From: Lumbricus terrestris
Lineage: Eukaryota; Annelida; Clitellata; Crassiclitellata; Lumbricidae
NCBI GenBank assembly: GCA_949752735.1
Contig: OX457037.1
Span: 62,050,686-62,114,685, forward strand
DNA: 64,000 nt
Direction: 5' to 3'
Made by a program: the position numbers and the translations under genes. Below are positions 21,526 to 33,537 of this stretch, piece after piece; positions within the stretch are counted from its first letter, which is position 1; each line of letters opens with the position of its first letter. The notes beneath the pieces are model-generated. The model saw nothing but the letters and a program-made list of their open reading frames with translations, was not told the DNA's origin and searched no databases.

Positions 21526-22410
21526 ACCTATACACAATAAATTACACTTAGATGCCTACTACAATTATACATGCAAACATAGGCTACAGGCGTCCATAAA
21601 AGCTCGTGCACGCATGCATACACACTTAGGCCCTATAGACTATATAATAAATGTATAATACAATACAATATAATAATTTATATGCAGCATGTACAAATTG
21701 TACACGCATGCTGCAACGTGCATAAATTACATGCACACTTACATGTAATAATTATGCAGAAGTAGAGAAACGTGGGTTTGACGTAATTTTGCAACAAGTT
21801 TTTTAAACAATAATACGCTATTGTAAATGTACCGGGTATAAAATATTTGTGAATTTTTATCTCTAATGATTTATCTTATTATGAAGTGAAAACAATGCAG
21901 GAAGTTATTGTTCTATTCATCAAAGACACAATATCTGGCATTTCTTATAAAATGATTGAAGGTGCCACAGCTGCGTGACATAAATTACTTTTGTAACTAA
22001 AATACTAATCGCCGCTGAAGTTACAATGGAGAAATGGCTTCGAGGCTATTATTTTTCTTTCGATCAAAAAATTGATAACAAACCACGAAGTGGGATGACG
22101 GATGAAAATCTCCAGACCAAAAGAAGAAGCGGGATGATTTTTTTAAATTTTTTGAGTGCAATAAATGCGAAGATTGATGCAAATCTAGTGTCCGGGGATA
22201 GTTTGAAACCGGTTTCAAGTTACCGGGATGTAATGTTTAGGAGGGGTAATTTGAAACCTTTACACCGGGATAGCTAATACACTACTACGTCTACATACCA
22301 ATGATTACATAGGCAGTCCCTCACCGATTCAGCGGGTCAGCTCCTTCGTTGAAGAAGGCGTTCAACGGCATAAACTCATCCGAGAAGATCTATCTTAGGC
22401 GAGGACTAAA
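21526..22410. other. AT-rich intergenic DNA
   Basis: The first 250 bases are full of ATGCAT/ACATGCA words, continuing the tract left of element A. No gene or recognisable transposon is visible in the rest. Confidence 0.45.
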
Positions 22411-22545
22411 AGCGCGTTGGTTTAGTGGGTATGTTCGTTGCCTTGTAGCCGGAGGGTTGCAGACTCGAATCCACCTCAAGCCGCCTCGTAGGACCTTGGG
22501 CGAGGCCTTCACTTGCAATTTGTTCACTTTCGCGCAATAGTATAC
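22411..22545 (+). mobile_element. tRNA-derived SINE, diverged copy
   Basis: A pol III A box (TTGGTTTAGTGGG, 22417-22429) and B box (GACTCGAATCC, 22462-22472) are about 45 bases apart. They are followed by CACCTCAAGCCGCCTCG, the same words as in the SINE at 41787. The 3' end has diverged and the LINE-like tail is not recognisable here. Confidence 0.7.
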
Positions 22546-23114
22546 TTTCAGATGCCTCTGAAACCGTGAAACCGAGACTATCGCGTTTCGACGTTTCTCT
22601 GACAATAGCCTAAAGGGCAAATGATTGGTAACACTGGCCGAGGAGGCTGCTCCTTCGTGCGCACGATCCTACTAAATCATGGTCAGCTGAGGGGGGATCG
22701 ATGACCTCCAACTGACGAACGGTCAAGCTAATCCCATAACGAAGAGTTATTTATAAAGGTTTTGACATCAAACTGAGGTTCACCAATGCAACGTGGAAAT
22801 TGGTCGCAACATAGGGCTACTGGCTCATCTGGAGGTGACCCGATACATTGTAGGTGGATTATCTGAGGTACAGGGTGGCTTGACTGGTTACTGGTAAGGC
22901 CCGTCGGGTACTTTTAGGCTTAGGAGAAAACGGGTCTGGCTGATGTAATGACCGCGAAGTCGAGTCTCAGCTGCGTGGTTGCTCGGGGTTGGGCGCGAGA
23001 CAATCAGCCTTTGTTGCATGCTCTATGTACCGAAGGTCCGGTTCTTACCTCACTCAGCATTGGTGGAGAAAGAGACTTGTAGCGTCTACGTTGGTGGTGG
23101 ATACTATTATGACC
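22546..23114. other. Intergenic, nothing recognised
   Basis: No coding signal, repeat boundary or RNA gene that I can support. Confidence 0.35.
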
Positions 23115-24206
23115 CACTAGAGTGGTCCACAAAATTCATCTTGGAGATTTCAGTTCTCCACAAGGCTTGTTTTGTTCCTTATCATGATAATAATAATCAC
23201 AAATTCTTTTAATGAAAACAAATGAAATTTAGAGGTCAACCCATTTGACACTTTTTATGCTATTTGGACAGATGTAGATAAATTGTTCCGCAATGGTTAA
23301 TGTACGACCTGAGCGACATTGAGCGATGTCTGGGGAGATTCCATTTATCAATTACCGTACTTCAACACTGGTATTGACCTGAGAGTCACCTTCTTGAAAA
23401 ACGTTCACCATTTTTGGGATTGCCAGGAGTTTTTCCTGACAATTTCCAGTGACAATAGTAGCTTTGCGGTCCATTATTTTCCTTTGATCCGTCGATGCTG
23501 GACAACATTTAGCCTCAGTGAGGTAATGGCAGGCCTGCCAGTGTGCACTCTTGTTCTTCCATTGCACCTAGCTGCTTCTTGTCCTTCTTTTATTCTGAAC
23601 TTCTAGAAAGTGTTATTTCTGAAATTAATGTCATAACCAATCGCCAGTGTGACACCTCCATCTCCAGACCAAGGATCACGGTCTGGAAGGCCAAAACGAT
23701 ACAAAGCACCAACCACTAAACTAAAGAGGACTGGATGATGTTCTTGGATCTTTTTTTAATAATGAGGCAGTTACATGTAGTAGCAGCTGTTTATGCAGCC
23801 ATTGTAGAGTGTTGATGTATTGCATATGTACTAGGACTAAGTTGTCTGATACTCATCAATGTAGTCAAGTACTTCTATAGATGCCAACGCAGAAAGTTCA
23901 CCTGCTGCTTCATAACTGCCTTTTGTCTTGCGCTCTTCATTTTAGTTTTCACCATTCTCTCTTTTTCCTGCAGTTGCCTCTTTCTGCTTCCTTTTTGCTG
24001 CTGTCTTTAAGTTTACTCCACTCATGCTGCTGGAAAATACGTCTGCTCTTTGTAGGACCTATTCGAAGGATATCCCGATCTTAGTCTTGCTGGATTTATG
24101 TCATTACATCCTTTGAGGCAATATCGAACAATTTTTGAAGATCACTCTTGAACATGTCGTCTTCATCCTGTCACTTTCTTTTTATAGTGGTTCGTGAATC
24201 TTAAGA

Positions 24207-25160
24207 TCGGGATAATCTTGCACCAATAGAGGCACAAGGCAGGGCGACCCACTGTCACCGGACATCTTTATCACACTCTTGGAGAGAGTGCTGGACAAGA
24301 TCAGGGAAAATGAGAATGAAGGTGGAGTAACAGTCAGTGGAACAAAAATAAACAACCTTTGCTTTGCGGACGACATCGATTTGATAGATGACGACGAACA
24401 GAGACTAGAACACACAGTGCAGGAGTTAAACGATGAAGGGAAAAGATATGGGCTCAAGATGAATTTTGAGAAGTGTAAGACAATGGTGTTTGGAGCAAAA
24501 GATCTGCCCAGAAAAATGGAAATAGATGGAAACAAACTGGAAAATGTAGAAAATTTCACCTACTTAGGGTGCGTCAACACATACGACCTAGATAGCAAGG
24601 CAGAACTACGGGTAAGGATTGGGAAAGCATCAGCAGCATTGAGTGCAATGGACAAAGTCTGGAAGAGCAAATCTATACAACTGAAATTAAAACTGGAAGT
24701 GCTAAGAACCTGCGTATTCAGCAGCATGCTTTACGGGTGTGAAGCGTGGACAATAACAAAGGAGTCAGAAGGAAGAATACTCGCTTTCGAGAGAAGGTGC
24801 TACAGAAAGATCTTGCGAATTGGATGGATGCAGAAAGTAACAAACGCAGAACTGTATAGGCGAATAGACCACACAGACAACCTTATGCAGAAAATAATAA
24901 CCAGGAAGCTAGATCTCTTCGGCCACATATGCAGGATGGACAGCAGCAGAAAGATCAAGACAGTTGTGCTTGGAAGAATGGAGGGATCCAACAGGAAAGG
25001 ACGACCACACAAGGAATGGCTGGATAACATATCAGAATGGTGTGGAGCACCATTACAGGACCTAACACACGCTGCCTTGGACAGACAAACCTGGCGTGGA
25101 ATAACGAGAACGGCATCGAGCACCTACGGGCATTGGTCCCTCGGTTGTTGATGATGATGA
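24207..25160 (+). mobile_element. RTE-type LINE, 5'-truncated, with 12-bp target duplication
   Basis: It is flanked by TGAATCTTAAGA at 24195-24206 and 25161-25172 and ends in (TGA)n, both hallmarks of target-primed insertion. Only the second half of the RT and its C-terminal domain remain. It lies inside the CACTA-like element and so is younger than it. Confidence 0.88.
24216..25151 (+). pseudogene. RTE reverse transcriptase, C-terminal half
   Basis: The frame is open without interruption from the truncation point to a stop. It carries RGTRQGDPLSP (RT block 4), the catalytic FADD (LCFADDIDLI), a YLGC block, LYGCEAWT, and the C-terminal RRCYRKILRIGW and GRPHKEWLDNISEWC regions typical of RTE-clade elements. 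The N-terminal endonuclease and the first RT blocks are missing, so the copy cannot move by itself. The lack of internal stops suggests a fairly recent insertion. Confidence 0.85.
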
Positions 25161-25645
25161 TGAATCTTAAGAGGTAGGTAGTTCTGGTAAAGCTTTGACA
25201 GTTCCCTTACACACCAGCTGTGTTGGTAAATTCTGGCAAGCACCCAAATACAAACAACTGCATCATCGGTCATTTTGTATAACCTTCCGGAAGGGGCCTC
25301 TCTTTAGTGAAATGATTAAACTGAAGCAATTCCTGTGCATCCAGGCTGCTTGGTAATCTTGCAGTAGACAATCGAGAGACTGGTTTTCCCATAGCCAGTG
25401 CTCTGGGTTGGATCTCAAATTAGACGAAGCGATATTAGTCTAATAATGACGGTTAACATGACGTAAAGACATTATCAGCACTCAAGTAAAAATGTTCAGA
25501 ATGGGTTGACCTCTAAATGTTGCACAATCAGGCTGAAATTTTACAGGGAGACTATCTTCACCAAGTGTACAAAAATAAGCCTTGTGGAGAAAAAATTCTA
25601 ACAACTTAATTTTTTGGCTATGGCTTGTGGACCAGTCTAATGACC

Positions 25646-26150
25646 CACCATCGATAATTGTTCATCGTCGTTCACTTTCTGTCGATGCCAGATGCTTAAG
25701 GAATTCCTAGCATGCAATCTGTCCCCTGAATTCTTTCTCCGTTACTTCTCCTTACTTTCCGGTCAACCACCGTAACCTTTCTCAGACCCCTCTACCCATC
25801 ACTTCTCGGGATTCCATTCTAGACTAAAGTCTCACCTCTTTTTTAGGTAATCCTACCCCGACTCACCTCATCTTCCACCTTCCACTTCTCGACCTAAACG
25901 CCAACCACCCTATAACGGCTTTTCTGCAACCTCTGTCTCGTTGGAAAACGGACAACGACCACCTCCTTCAATCTGACTATGCTACTCTTTTGGACAACCC
26001 TTCTGACTAGACACAATTGGTCAAATACCGATCACGGTGACTTCTGAAGTGACCTCCTGCAGTACTGTTTGTGCGACTCATTCTGCGGCAAGCGGGTTGC
26101 GATGCTTTGAAGGAAGTATAAGGAAGTTTGAAGGGATAAGGTAAGGAATA
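25646..26150. other. C-rich intergenic stretch, unidentified
   Basis: Pyrimidine-rich on the plus strand between 25730 and 25990. Partial open frames exist but contain stops, and no family is recognisable. Confidence 0.3.
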
Positions 26151-26415
26151 CAGAGATATACAACAGACTGAATATTCAGCATGATGTAATACACAAAATT
26201 CAGAGCAAACGCTACTTTGGCCATGTAACCAGAATGCAGGACGAGAGATACCCAAAGATAGCTGTCAACGGATAAGTGCATGGAAAAAGGAAAAAGGGAA
26301 GACCAAAGAACAGATGGTTCGACATGATACGAGAGGACTGTCGGGAGATGGGTTGGTCCATACAGGAGGCTACACACAAAGCATAAGAAAGAGAGAAGTG
26401 GAGATTTTCCATAGC
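26150..26415 (+). pseudogene. Degenerate reverse-transcriptase C-terminus (RTE/LINE-like)
   Basis: Translation gives IQSKRYFGHVTRMQDERYPK, a stop, then KRKKGRPKNRWFDMIREDC and, after another stop, EREKWR. This is the distinctive C-terminal region of RTE-like polymerases, with the same layout as at 24930-25110 and 51190-51390. Two in-frame stops show a dead relic. No terminal duplication was found. Confidence 0.65.
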
Positions 26416-26903
26416 TGGGCGGCTGTCACGTGCGAAAGCATCGTCAAAGTCATAAGTCAAGTAAGTCAAGAAGGAAGTATAAATATAGGCCATAGACCTA
26501 CTGCCGTGTATGCCTATCATGAACCACTGAGTAATGAACGGTCTAGAATGACCAAGTAAGGCTAACGCTGACGTGAATTTTTAGGATGACTGAAGACTAT
26601 AGCCTACAGTCTAAATCTCCAACATAGAAATTTCAGTCCCATGATTAATGCTAAGGGTACATGATGGGTCAAGCAACCAAAACCAACATTTTAGAATTAG
26701 TCATCAGACCTTCAGCAAAATTACTTCAGTTATCCATGCTGAATGAGCCGGATTTAATCGACATGATTCAACAAAGTTCATACGACCGATTTATTTTTAA
26801 CCGACTCGTAAATGAACAGCATCTTAAATGTTAACAAATTTGAAATTTTCTTTTCTTCACACAATAGTGTTTTGTCAGTTTGACTCCAGACTGAATGGAG
26901 TTT

Positions 26904-27097
26904 TCACTGTACGTAGGGGTCAGTCATATTCCGGTTGTTACAATTCTCTGCTGAGCACCAAAGCGTACACGTTTTTACTCTCAGTTTGTTATGTGGCCAG
27001 TACCCCACACTACATTTGAATTTGTTTTGCTCCTTTATGTCTGGATCTGATTGAGTGAAGCAATATCTCTCAATGCTGTGGATGATCTGGTATTGAT
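26904..27097 (-). CDS. L1 exon 3
   Basis: Second half of the Ly6 domain, five cysteines, ending RNMTDPYVQ and stop. The acceptor AG is at 27098-27099 (minus strand). The incoming phase-1 base makes GAT, aligning DQYQ...IERYC with the start of exon 3 in L2 and L3. Confidence 0.82.
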
Positions 27098-27380
27098 CTG
27101 TCAACACACAATCAAACAGAAAGATTACGATTTGATTAGGAAATATACATTGTAGCCTAAGTCGATTTATTGCTGGTTTAGCATTTTAGTTTCGATTGGG
27201 TCTTCTCAGAAGGATTAGTGTTAATATTATCTTGACTCGATTAAATATTTACTTATAATCACCATCATATTATTACTAGCACTAATGTTACTATTGCTGC
27301 TGCTATACCACTACCACTACCACTACCACCACTACCAACAACCACTACCAACAACCACTACCACTGCCACTGCTACTAGG

Positions 27381-27419
<39 letters not shown>

Positions 27420-30400
27420 AATATACTATTACTGCATCTACTAATCAAGGCGAAACTGGATATGAGGAGAGCAGTCAATTGGCTGCAACATGCCTGTGAT
27501 GACAGCAAAACGTCTGTCATGTATTGCTCCGACGTGGTTGAATCAAGGTTTGCAAGGGCTTACCATGTGAGATTCGAATGTGAGATTACAGTCCAAAGTT
27601 ATTGCAAGTGTTTTGAGAGTTTTTGGGTAGAGAAGCAACAGTGCGAGCAAGGTCAACTTTCAAATAAAAATGGAAAGAGCGTGAGCCAAACATTATTGCC
27701 TCTGACTTATCTGGCTATATTACAAGACATCTTGCAGATGGTATGCACGCATTGATCCAACGATCCAGGACTCCAATTACTCACTCTCTCTTAAATTTTC
27801 TCCACGCCTGCATGTCACCAAACCGTTTCCTCTTTATCGGCTCATCATCAGAGGGGTAGAGACCGCCCTCCGTACCCCCCGAACCGGAGGGGCCCCCGCA
27901 AGGAAGGGGCCCCGCAAGGAAGGGACCCCTGAAAGTGGCCAAAAAAATTAAGGTGTAGTTATAGGTAGGCCTAAGTGAAATTTATTGACGCTGTTGCACA
28001 GTCCATGTTGGAAAGCACTGTAAGAAAGACTTCAGCAGCAGTAAGTACGAAATGCATGTACACTTTAGGCCTATGTACACATAATATGAACCCTGTATAA
28101 TTTTATTGTATAAATAATATCCGCATTCCATTTTCTGCATTTCATGGGTTTCTAAGAGCCAAATTTTGAACGCTGAAAATGCACCGAATTTGCGGGTATG
28201 CAGTATACTGGATCAAGGCAATTTGATGACACTCCCAGAAAATTCTATAGAGTATAATAATAACAGATTTAGAGCTTCCTAATAATTATTAAACGAAATT
28301 ACTTAGAATAAGCACGTTACAGAATTACGTGTACCGTGTAGACCTATGCCAGTTTTTGCATTGCAAGGGGGCCGTACCTCATTGCTTCTTTTACTCGACT
28401 GTACGCGATTTCAGTGTTTTACCATAAGTAACCTATAGATACATGTCTTGTAGCTTCCATTCCTGTTGGCACCATAATTATTTTCATCTTGAAACTTGCA
28501 TGTTCTTTGATTAATCATTTTAGGCATCCAGTGGCGTAGCCAGGAATTTTTCATGGGGGGGCAGGAGTTGGGTTTTTTGCCTGCCCGGATACCCTTTCTG
28601 AAACCAACCCAGCAGTATTACAGTAAATAAAAAGGGAATAAAGTAGCAAAGGGAACAAAGTAAGAAAAAGCAATTGTTACCACAAGTAATTGTTTTGCTT
28701 TTTGTTATTTAAGTGGATAAATAACCCTTAAAAAAACTTTTTCATAGACCAATGGGGGGAGTTTAACCCCCGAAACCCTCCCTGGCTACGCCACTGTAGG
28801 CATCCATGGACTGCTCAGCGTTGTGTCTCATCTACTGTTTTTACCATTCTGGATAACGCCTTCAAGTGGTCTCGAAATTACCTCTGCAGTCTGCAATCCC
28901 TTCTCTTTGGTCTTCCAAGGTTTGACTGCAGTCGGTCGCAAATGCAGCCACCAGATAAAAGCACGCATTCTCCGCTTCTCTCACATTGTTTACCTTCATG
29001 TCCGAACAAACTCACTGACTTCTTCCGTTTGCACGAATTTTATTCAAAATCGTTAAACTTAAGCCTCTCTTCTGTCATAGCTAAAATATATCTGATTAGA
29101 ACACAACAAGAGAAATTAACGCATCGTTTATTTTTGCGGTTTTCCAGTTTTTCAGAAACCTTCTGTTGTTCCCAGATCACATAGATCGACCTCACGACCT
29201 CATGATTGTGCAGTGTACACTGTACAGTAGGGTGTCCCACGGTTGCACAGGAAAAATATTTTTCTTGAAACTTGAAATGCAGTCCCTCTAAAAAGTTTCC
29301 TTATGGTCCTATGATAGTACCTGCCAAATTTCTGGACATTTTGAAAATATTTAGAGGCCGCTCAAAGCTCACATATAATATGTGTAAGTTGTCACAAATT
29401 ATACGTGCGACATATAGGCCTATGAGTTTGAAATTTTCGGAGGTCCACACTTTGATCCCACTAGCGTGCTTATGTATTGCTTAATAACCTTATATTGCTC
29501 TGAAATACTAAAATCTACAAATATGCAACCTTATTGTATTTGCGAATGAGGTTTTTCAAGCATAAAGACGACAGTTAAGCTCTCGAGCAAACGAATGATG
29601 TAAATGTCGTGCACTAGGATTGCAGGTCGCTACCTCCACATGGCAATCATCAGTGGAGTAGAAATGAATAAGGTTAACAGATTGTCAGTCTGATTTTTCT
29701 CTAGTTGGTGGAAGTAGCCTACAAACATGTTGGTGTGCTAAAGTTGACCTCTGGACCAGGACAGGAATCAACGGTTGCAGTTTGAACCTTTTGAAGTCGT
29801 GAAAGTGTGATGCATTAGGCCTAATTATTGGCAAATGCTTTGAGACAACGGCTTTCAATAACTGCATATTAAATAGAGTTTGCAATGCCTTGCACCCTTC
29901 TACATCAGCCATCAGTCGTAACATCTTGTTAACATCACAGAAATCTTTTAAGTCCAGTTGCCTGGTGCATTCTTTGTGTCCTTGGTAAAAATTTGTCCAT
30001 CAATGGTCTGTAATTAAGCTCTGCAAGCCATTTAAAGATGAATGCTCCAATCTGGTTCACCATCAACCAAACCCTCGACCAATGCTACTGCAGTCTGCAT
30101 CTAACAAATCATAAGAATTCATTACTGAACAGCTTTAGCGTGGCCATACTCGAAATATGACTATCAAGAATTTTCAAAACTCTTGGTATTCATGGTTGGA
30201 TTGAACAATTCGGTAGCATTTCGCAAGCCTGTTGCCATCACAGAGCAAGTTGGATGGGTAAGGCAATATAGATCTAATTGCTTTATGATGGAAACGAATC
30301 ACATATACAGTTGACGACCGTGAATTACAGGGCATCCAACCCAAACAAGTCTCAGATTTGTGATTGACATCTACAGTCAGGCGGTGTTCTCATGTAGAGT

Positions 30401-32346
30401 CACTGCTCTCTTTGAATTAATCCATAGCTTTATAATTCTGGCAATGCTGCTCTAGATGACAAGTCTGAAAATGATGCAACATCATTCTTGGTATACCAGC
30501 ACCTAAGATATAAGAGATAGCAATTCTCTCTGTTCTTTCAGTGAGTTCTCATTAATGTGGAATAACGGGGTTATCTCTTCCTAAAAGTTTTTCCCAAACC
30601 ATGCTGCGTTCAAATATAGTTTTCTCGATCTTTCGGTGAAAGAGTGGCGAGATAGCCAATCGTATAAGACCACGTGTGATTTTTCATAACGTTGGTCTGT
30701 GTAAATGACTGTGCTGAACAAACATGACGCAGCTTTGATACAGAATTTCAGCTCAACGATAACGAAGAACGTAGATCGGAGACAATTTCTCGTACAGGTT
30801 GTCGAAAAACACAGGCACATGTTTTCTAACCACAATTGTGACAATCTTGTTGACATGTGTAAATGTAGAACGTAGAACTGAAGAACAATTTGAGTGCAGT
30901 GATGTAGAATCAGCAGATCAGTATGAGAATAGTAAAAAAATAACGGTCCAGACGTTGATTTGTTGTGTAGCTGCATGGGGTGTGCAATTAAAACTTTACT
31001 GTGTGGTCCTAGGACAAATAGGGGTTGAACCTCACAGCCCCCTCAGAATTTCTTACTATGAAGCAGATGAAGGTATGGAGGAGCTAAAACCACGACTTGT
31101 TACATTATCAAGAGTTTGTAATGACTACTCCCAATGATTAGTTGTGTGTGCACTGATATTGTGTCCAAAGTTCAAAAATCTCAAATTTTTCTCGATTTTG
31201 CATTTTTTGAGCATAAGACTATGCCCAAAATATCCATTGTATCCAATAAAGTTAAATACCTGTTAATTCTACCATTCACGAGCTTTCCAAGGGTAGTAAA
31301 TTTGTTATAATAGGATCAACGATTGGGATATAAAGGCATTTAGAAGTTGGACACATCAGGCGCAAATTATGCCAATATGGGTTAAATTTGGGCGGCTTGA
31401 GCCACCCCTAAATATTTTTTTAGTGTCATAAAACTTTACAGGTGTTATTATGGGACCATATGGAAACTTTTTAGGGGGACTGCATTTCAAGTTTCTAGAA
31501 AAATATTTGTTGGGACACCCTACTGTACAGTGTACAAAGGTAAAAAAAATAAGTCGCCGTCTAAAGTTAAAGAGTTGTCAATTCCAGTTACTAGTATTTC
31601 GTCTCGGAAAATTCTAGACGAGGCTTCAAACGACGCTTTCTCCACGAAAATAAAACTAACCATGAAAATTCACGTGTGATCTTAATATATCATCTTACCT
31701 GGATATTGACCATACGCAATTTTCACGCCGCAGGCATTTTCAATTTCACACAACTTTTGTGGCGCACGAGTGCCTCCTACGTAGCATAATTGGTCTTCGC
31801 CACCTTCTTCAGCACACACGTAGCACTCAGTCCAACCTTTACAAATCAAGGTAAACAGTATTCGTACGACCACGGTAATCGGTAATCGACCAATTTCAAG
31901 AGTTAAACAGTAATTGCGCATTGACATAGGCCTATGTCTTTATCCTAAGCAGACAACATACGTTGGTGATCAAAGAAGACAGCTCAAGGCAATAGAATTA
32001 TAGAAGTCGTGGTGAAGTAGCCTAAATAGGAAATGGTAGCCTACAATGAGACACAATGAGAAAACAAGAAGAAGGCGAAGCAGCATGATGCTCAATGGTT
32101 GGAGAAAATAAATAATTTTGCCCCCAGGTAGAGAGAGAACAGTTCAAAAAGCCAAAGTATACGCAAAAATATTTCCAGACAGCAAATTAAATCTGTGGAA
32201 CCTTCCAGAAGCAACAACGATCGGAAACAAGCAGGCTACTTTCCCATCCCTGATCACCTACCACGCTACTTCTAATCTCCCATACCTGCACTGCCTCCAA
32301 ATAGCATGAAGATATTCAACGCCAGAATAAGAGATCGGTAAGCCAT
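26904..32346 (-). CDS. Ly6/uPAR-type secreted protein gene L1 (three exons)
   Basis: Exons 32286-32346, 31699-31836 and 26904-27097 join in phase 1 to a 130-residue protein. Residues 1-20 are a signal peptide (MAYRSLILALNIFMLFGGSA). The mature part holds ten cysteines in the Ly6/uPAR (three-finger) pattern: it opens with ECYVC (C-x2-C) and closes with the hallmark CN in AENCNNRNMTDP. No hydrophobic GPI-anchor tail follows, so the product is probably secreted. Splice sites fit the consensus (donors GTATGG and GTAAGA, acceptors AG). Intron 2 is 4.6 kb because a 2.3-kb DNA transposon and a MITE sit in it. The function is unknown; Ly6 domains usually bind other proteins or receptors. The closest paralogue here is L2. 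Confidence 0.8.
27285..27425 (+). repeat. Trinucleotide-rich low-complexity tract
   Basis: Runs of ACC/ACT and CTG triplets. An open frame through it is a product of the repeat and is not a gene. Confidence 0.85.
27426..28520. other. L1 intron 2, nothing else recognised
   Basis: Non-coding, with a GC-rich patch of repeated GCAAGGAAGGGGCCCC words at 27880-27935 and two TAGGCCTA octamers (27966, 28066). Confidence 0.4.
28529..28796 (-). mobile_element. hAT-type MITE, 268 bp
   Basis: Terminal inverted repeat CAGTGGCGTAGCCAGG with a perfect 8-bp duplication TAGGCATC (28521-28528 and 28797-28804). The same family as 47054-47214 and 58615-58866. It has no coding capacity. Confidence 0.92.
29225..31525. 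mobile_element. 2.3-kb DNA transposon relic with ~170-bp TIRs
   Basis: Ends CAGTAGGGTGTCCCA in inverted orientation, followed by further matching sequence (GAAACTTGAAATGCAGTCC and AAAAAGTTTCC) for roughly 170 bp inward, flanked by TA on both sides. This suggests a Tc1/mariner-pogo-like element. The interior has no intact transposase; open frames at 29685-29924 and 30581-30976 on the minus strand are not recognisable. The flanks extend the symmetry: TGTACACTG on the left and CAGTGTACA on the right. The element lies in intron 2 of L1. Confidence 0.7.
31699..31836 (-). CDS. L1 exon 2
   Basis: 138 bp, phase 1 to phase 1, encoding the first five cysteines (ECYVC...LCYV...KLCEI...NACG) and ending YGQYP. 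Donor GTAAGA at 31693-31698, acceptor AG at 31837-31838. Same length as exon 2 of L2. Confidence 0.85.
32286..32346 (-). CDS. L1 exon 1 (signal peptide)
   Basis: 61 coding bases from the ATG at 32344-32346 to donor GTATGG. Twenty codons plus one base, the same phase and size as in L0 and L2. Confidence 0.82.
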
Positions 32347-32369
32347 CTTGTCACACAGTCTGGCGTCCT

Positions 32370-32392
32370 CGATTGCAACTCAAGAACAACGG
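32370..32392 (-). promoter_or_regulatory. Conserved 5' block of L1
   Basis: Minus-strand GTTCTTGAGTTGCAATC lies about 27 bases before the ATG and is repeated upstream of L2, with weaker matches in L0, L3 and L4. Probably 5' UTR or core promoter. Confidence 0.5.
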
Positions 32393-33104
32393 ACAGCGTG
32401 AGCACGATGTTCGCATTGCCAAGAGTTAAAATAAAGACTTAGGCTACTCACTTCTAGCGGTTGATTAAATCAGCTACAAGTGACAAAGTGTTGCTTTTCT
32501 CGTCGTGCAGTCAGATTTACCGCGACGAGTCAAGTGAAATAATTTGATGTTTTTAAGTGTTATCAAGAGTGGCAGAGCTGTGTAACTGTTTGCGAATTTG
32601 ATAAGGGAACATCTGCAGAGTCCGCAAAGGAAAGTAAGAAGTAAGGTATTAAATGAGTAAGAGAGAAAGACAGTGTATACCATAGTAGCTTATAATAATA
32701 GGCCTACACAAGTACACATAGCCTTATAAATATTCATTATCCATAGCCACAGTGAGAAACGTAAGCGCATCATTTAGCCTATAAGGTTTATGGACCAATA
32801 GCCTACGCATTTCTCAACTAAATTGTCTTTGTGAAGAAATCCATGGGGAGCATTTTTTCCAAGATGTGTCAATTTAGTTTTCCCAAGAGAAAGAACTTCT
32901 AAAACTACTTATTACTAGTATACAATCATGTAAAATAGCCTACCTGAAGATTCGAGATCGCCGTGCTATTTTGCACCATTTTTTGTCCAGCTTTTATATC
33001 TAAGTTACTCTGAAAGCTTATATTCTTTCCTTCATCAACTGCTAACCGCACTGTGGCATACGCTTGCATCAAAACCCGTTCTCCACGCTTGCTTTCGGTA
33101 TCTG
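32393..33104. other. Upstream region of L1
   Basis: The part 32500-32640 shares words with the L2 upstream region (TCTCGTCGTGCAGTC; TTTGATAAGGGAACATCTGCAGA), so it was co-duplicated with the genes. No other gene is visible. Confidence 0.45.
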
Positions 33105-33113
33105 AGCGTATCC

Positions 33114-33537
33114 GGTTTAGGTCCACTATTCCGAGGGTCCACTATTCTGAAGGTCCACTATTCCGAACCCTAATTCTAACCCTAAACGTAGCTATAACCC
33201 TAACTCACCCCAACCCTAACTCTAACCAGGCTGCGGTGTGTCAACCTGGACGTTTTTCACGAATTAAACGAATATCTATATAACCATAACCCTAAACCTA
33301 ACCCTAACCCCAACCTGCCCCAAACCCTAACCCTAAACCTAACCCACCCAACCCTAAACCTAACCCGTCCTAACCCAGCCCTAACTCCAACCCTAACCCT
33401 AACCCACCCTAACCCCAACCCTAACCCACCCTAACCCACCCTAACCCTAACCACCAAGGATAACGAACAAAATATAGCGAATATTCGAAATAGTGGACCT
33501 TCGGAATAGTGGACCCTCGTAATAGCGGGCCGTTACC
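33114..33537. mobile_element. MITE with telomere-like core
   Basis: A 9-bp duplication AGCGTATCC (33105-33113 and 33538-33546) flanks a 424-bp element. Its inverted ends are GGTTTAGGTCCACTATTCCG and GGTAACGGCCCGCTATTACG; both continue with AGGGTCCACTATTC-type repeats. The centre (about 33165-33455) is a degenerate (CCCTAA)n array. A 9-bp duplication is usual for Mutator-like elements, but I cannot assign a superfamily. Confidence 0.8.
33165..33455 (+). repeat. Interstitial telomere-like (CCCTAA)n array
   Basis: Many AACCCTAACCC, CCTAAACCTAACC and CCCACCCTAAC variants inside the MITE above. It has transposon ends on both sides, so it is not a chromosome end. Confidence 0.9.

Larger units (their letters stand above)
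23115..25642. mobile_element. CACTA-like DNA transposon with long TIRs, interrupted by an RTE LINE
   Basis: The left end CACTAGAGTGGTCCACAA and the inverted right end CATTAGACTGGTCCACAA match. Further matches run inward for about 145 bp on each side (CTCCACAAGGCTT and AGAGGTCAACCCA occur in both arms). A 3-bp ACC flanks both ends, as in EnSpm/CACTA elements. I see no transposase. The copy is old and carries a later RTE insertion at 24207-25160. The family assignment rests on TIR and duplication only. Confidence 0.6.

Noticed and set aside
27285..27755. 156-codon ORF
   Set aside because: It begins in a triplet repeat and continues into sequence without any recognisable domain or splice context.
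30799..31137. 112-codon ORF as a transposase
   Set aside because: No DDE/D motif or DNA-binding domain was recognised; it lies in a decayed transposon interior.
33165..33455. True telomere or chromosome fusion point
   Set aside because: The array is degenerate, short, and enclosed by inverted repeats with a 9-bp target duplication.
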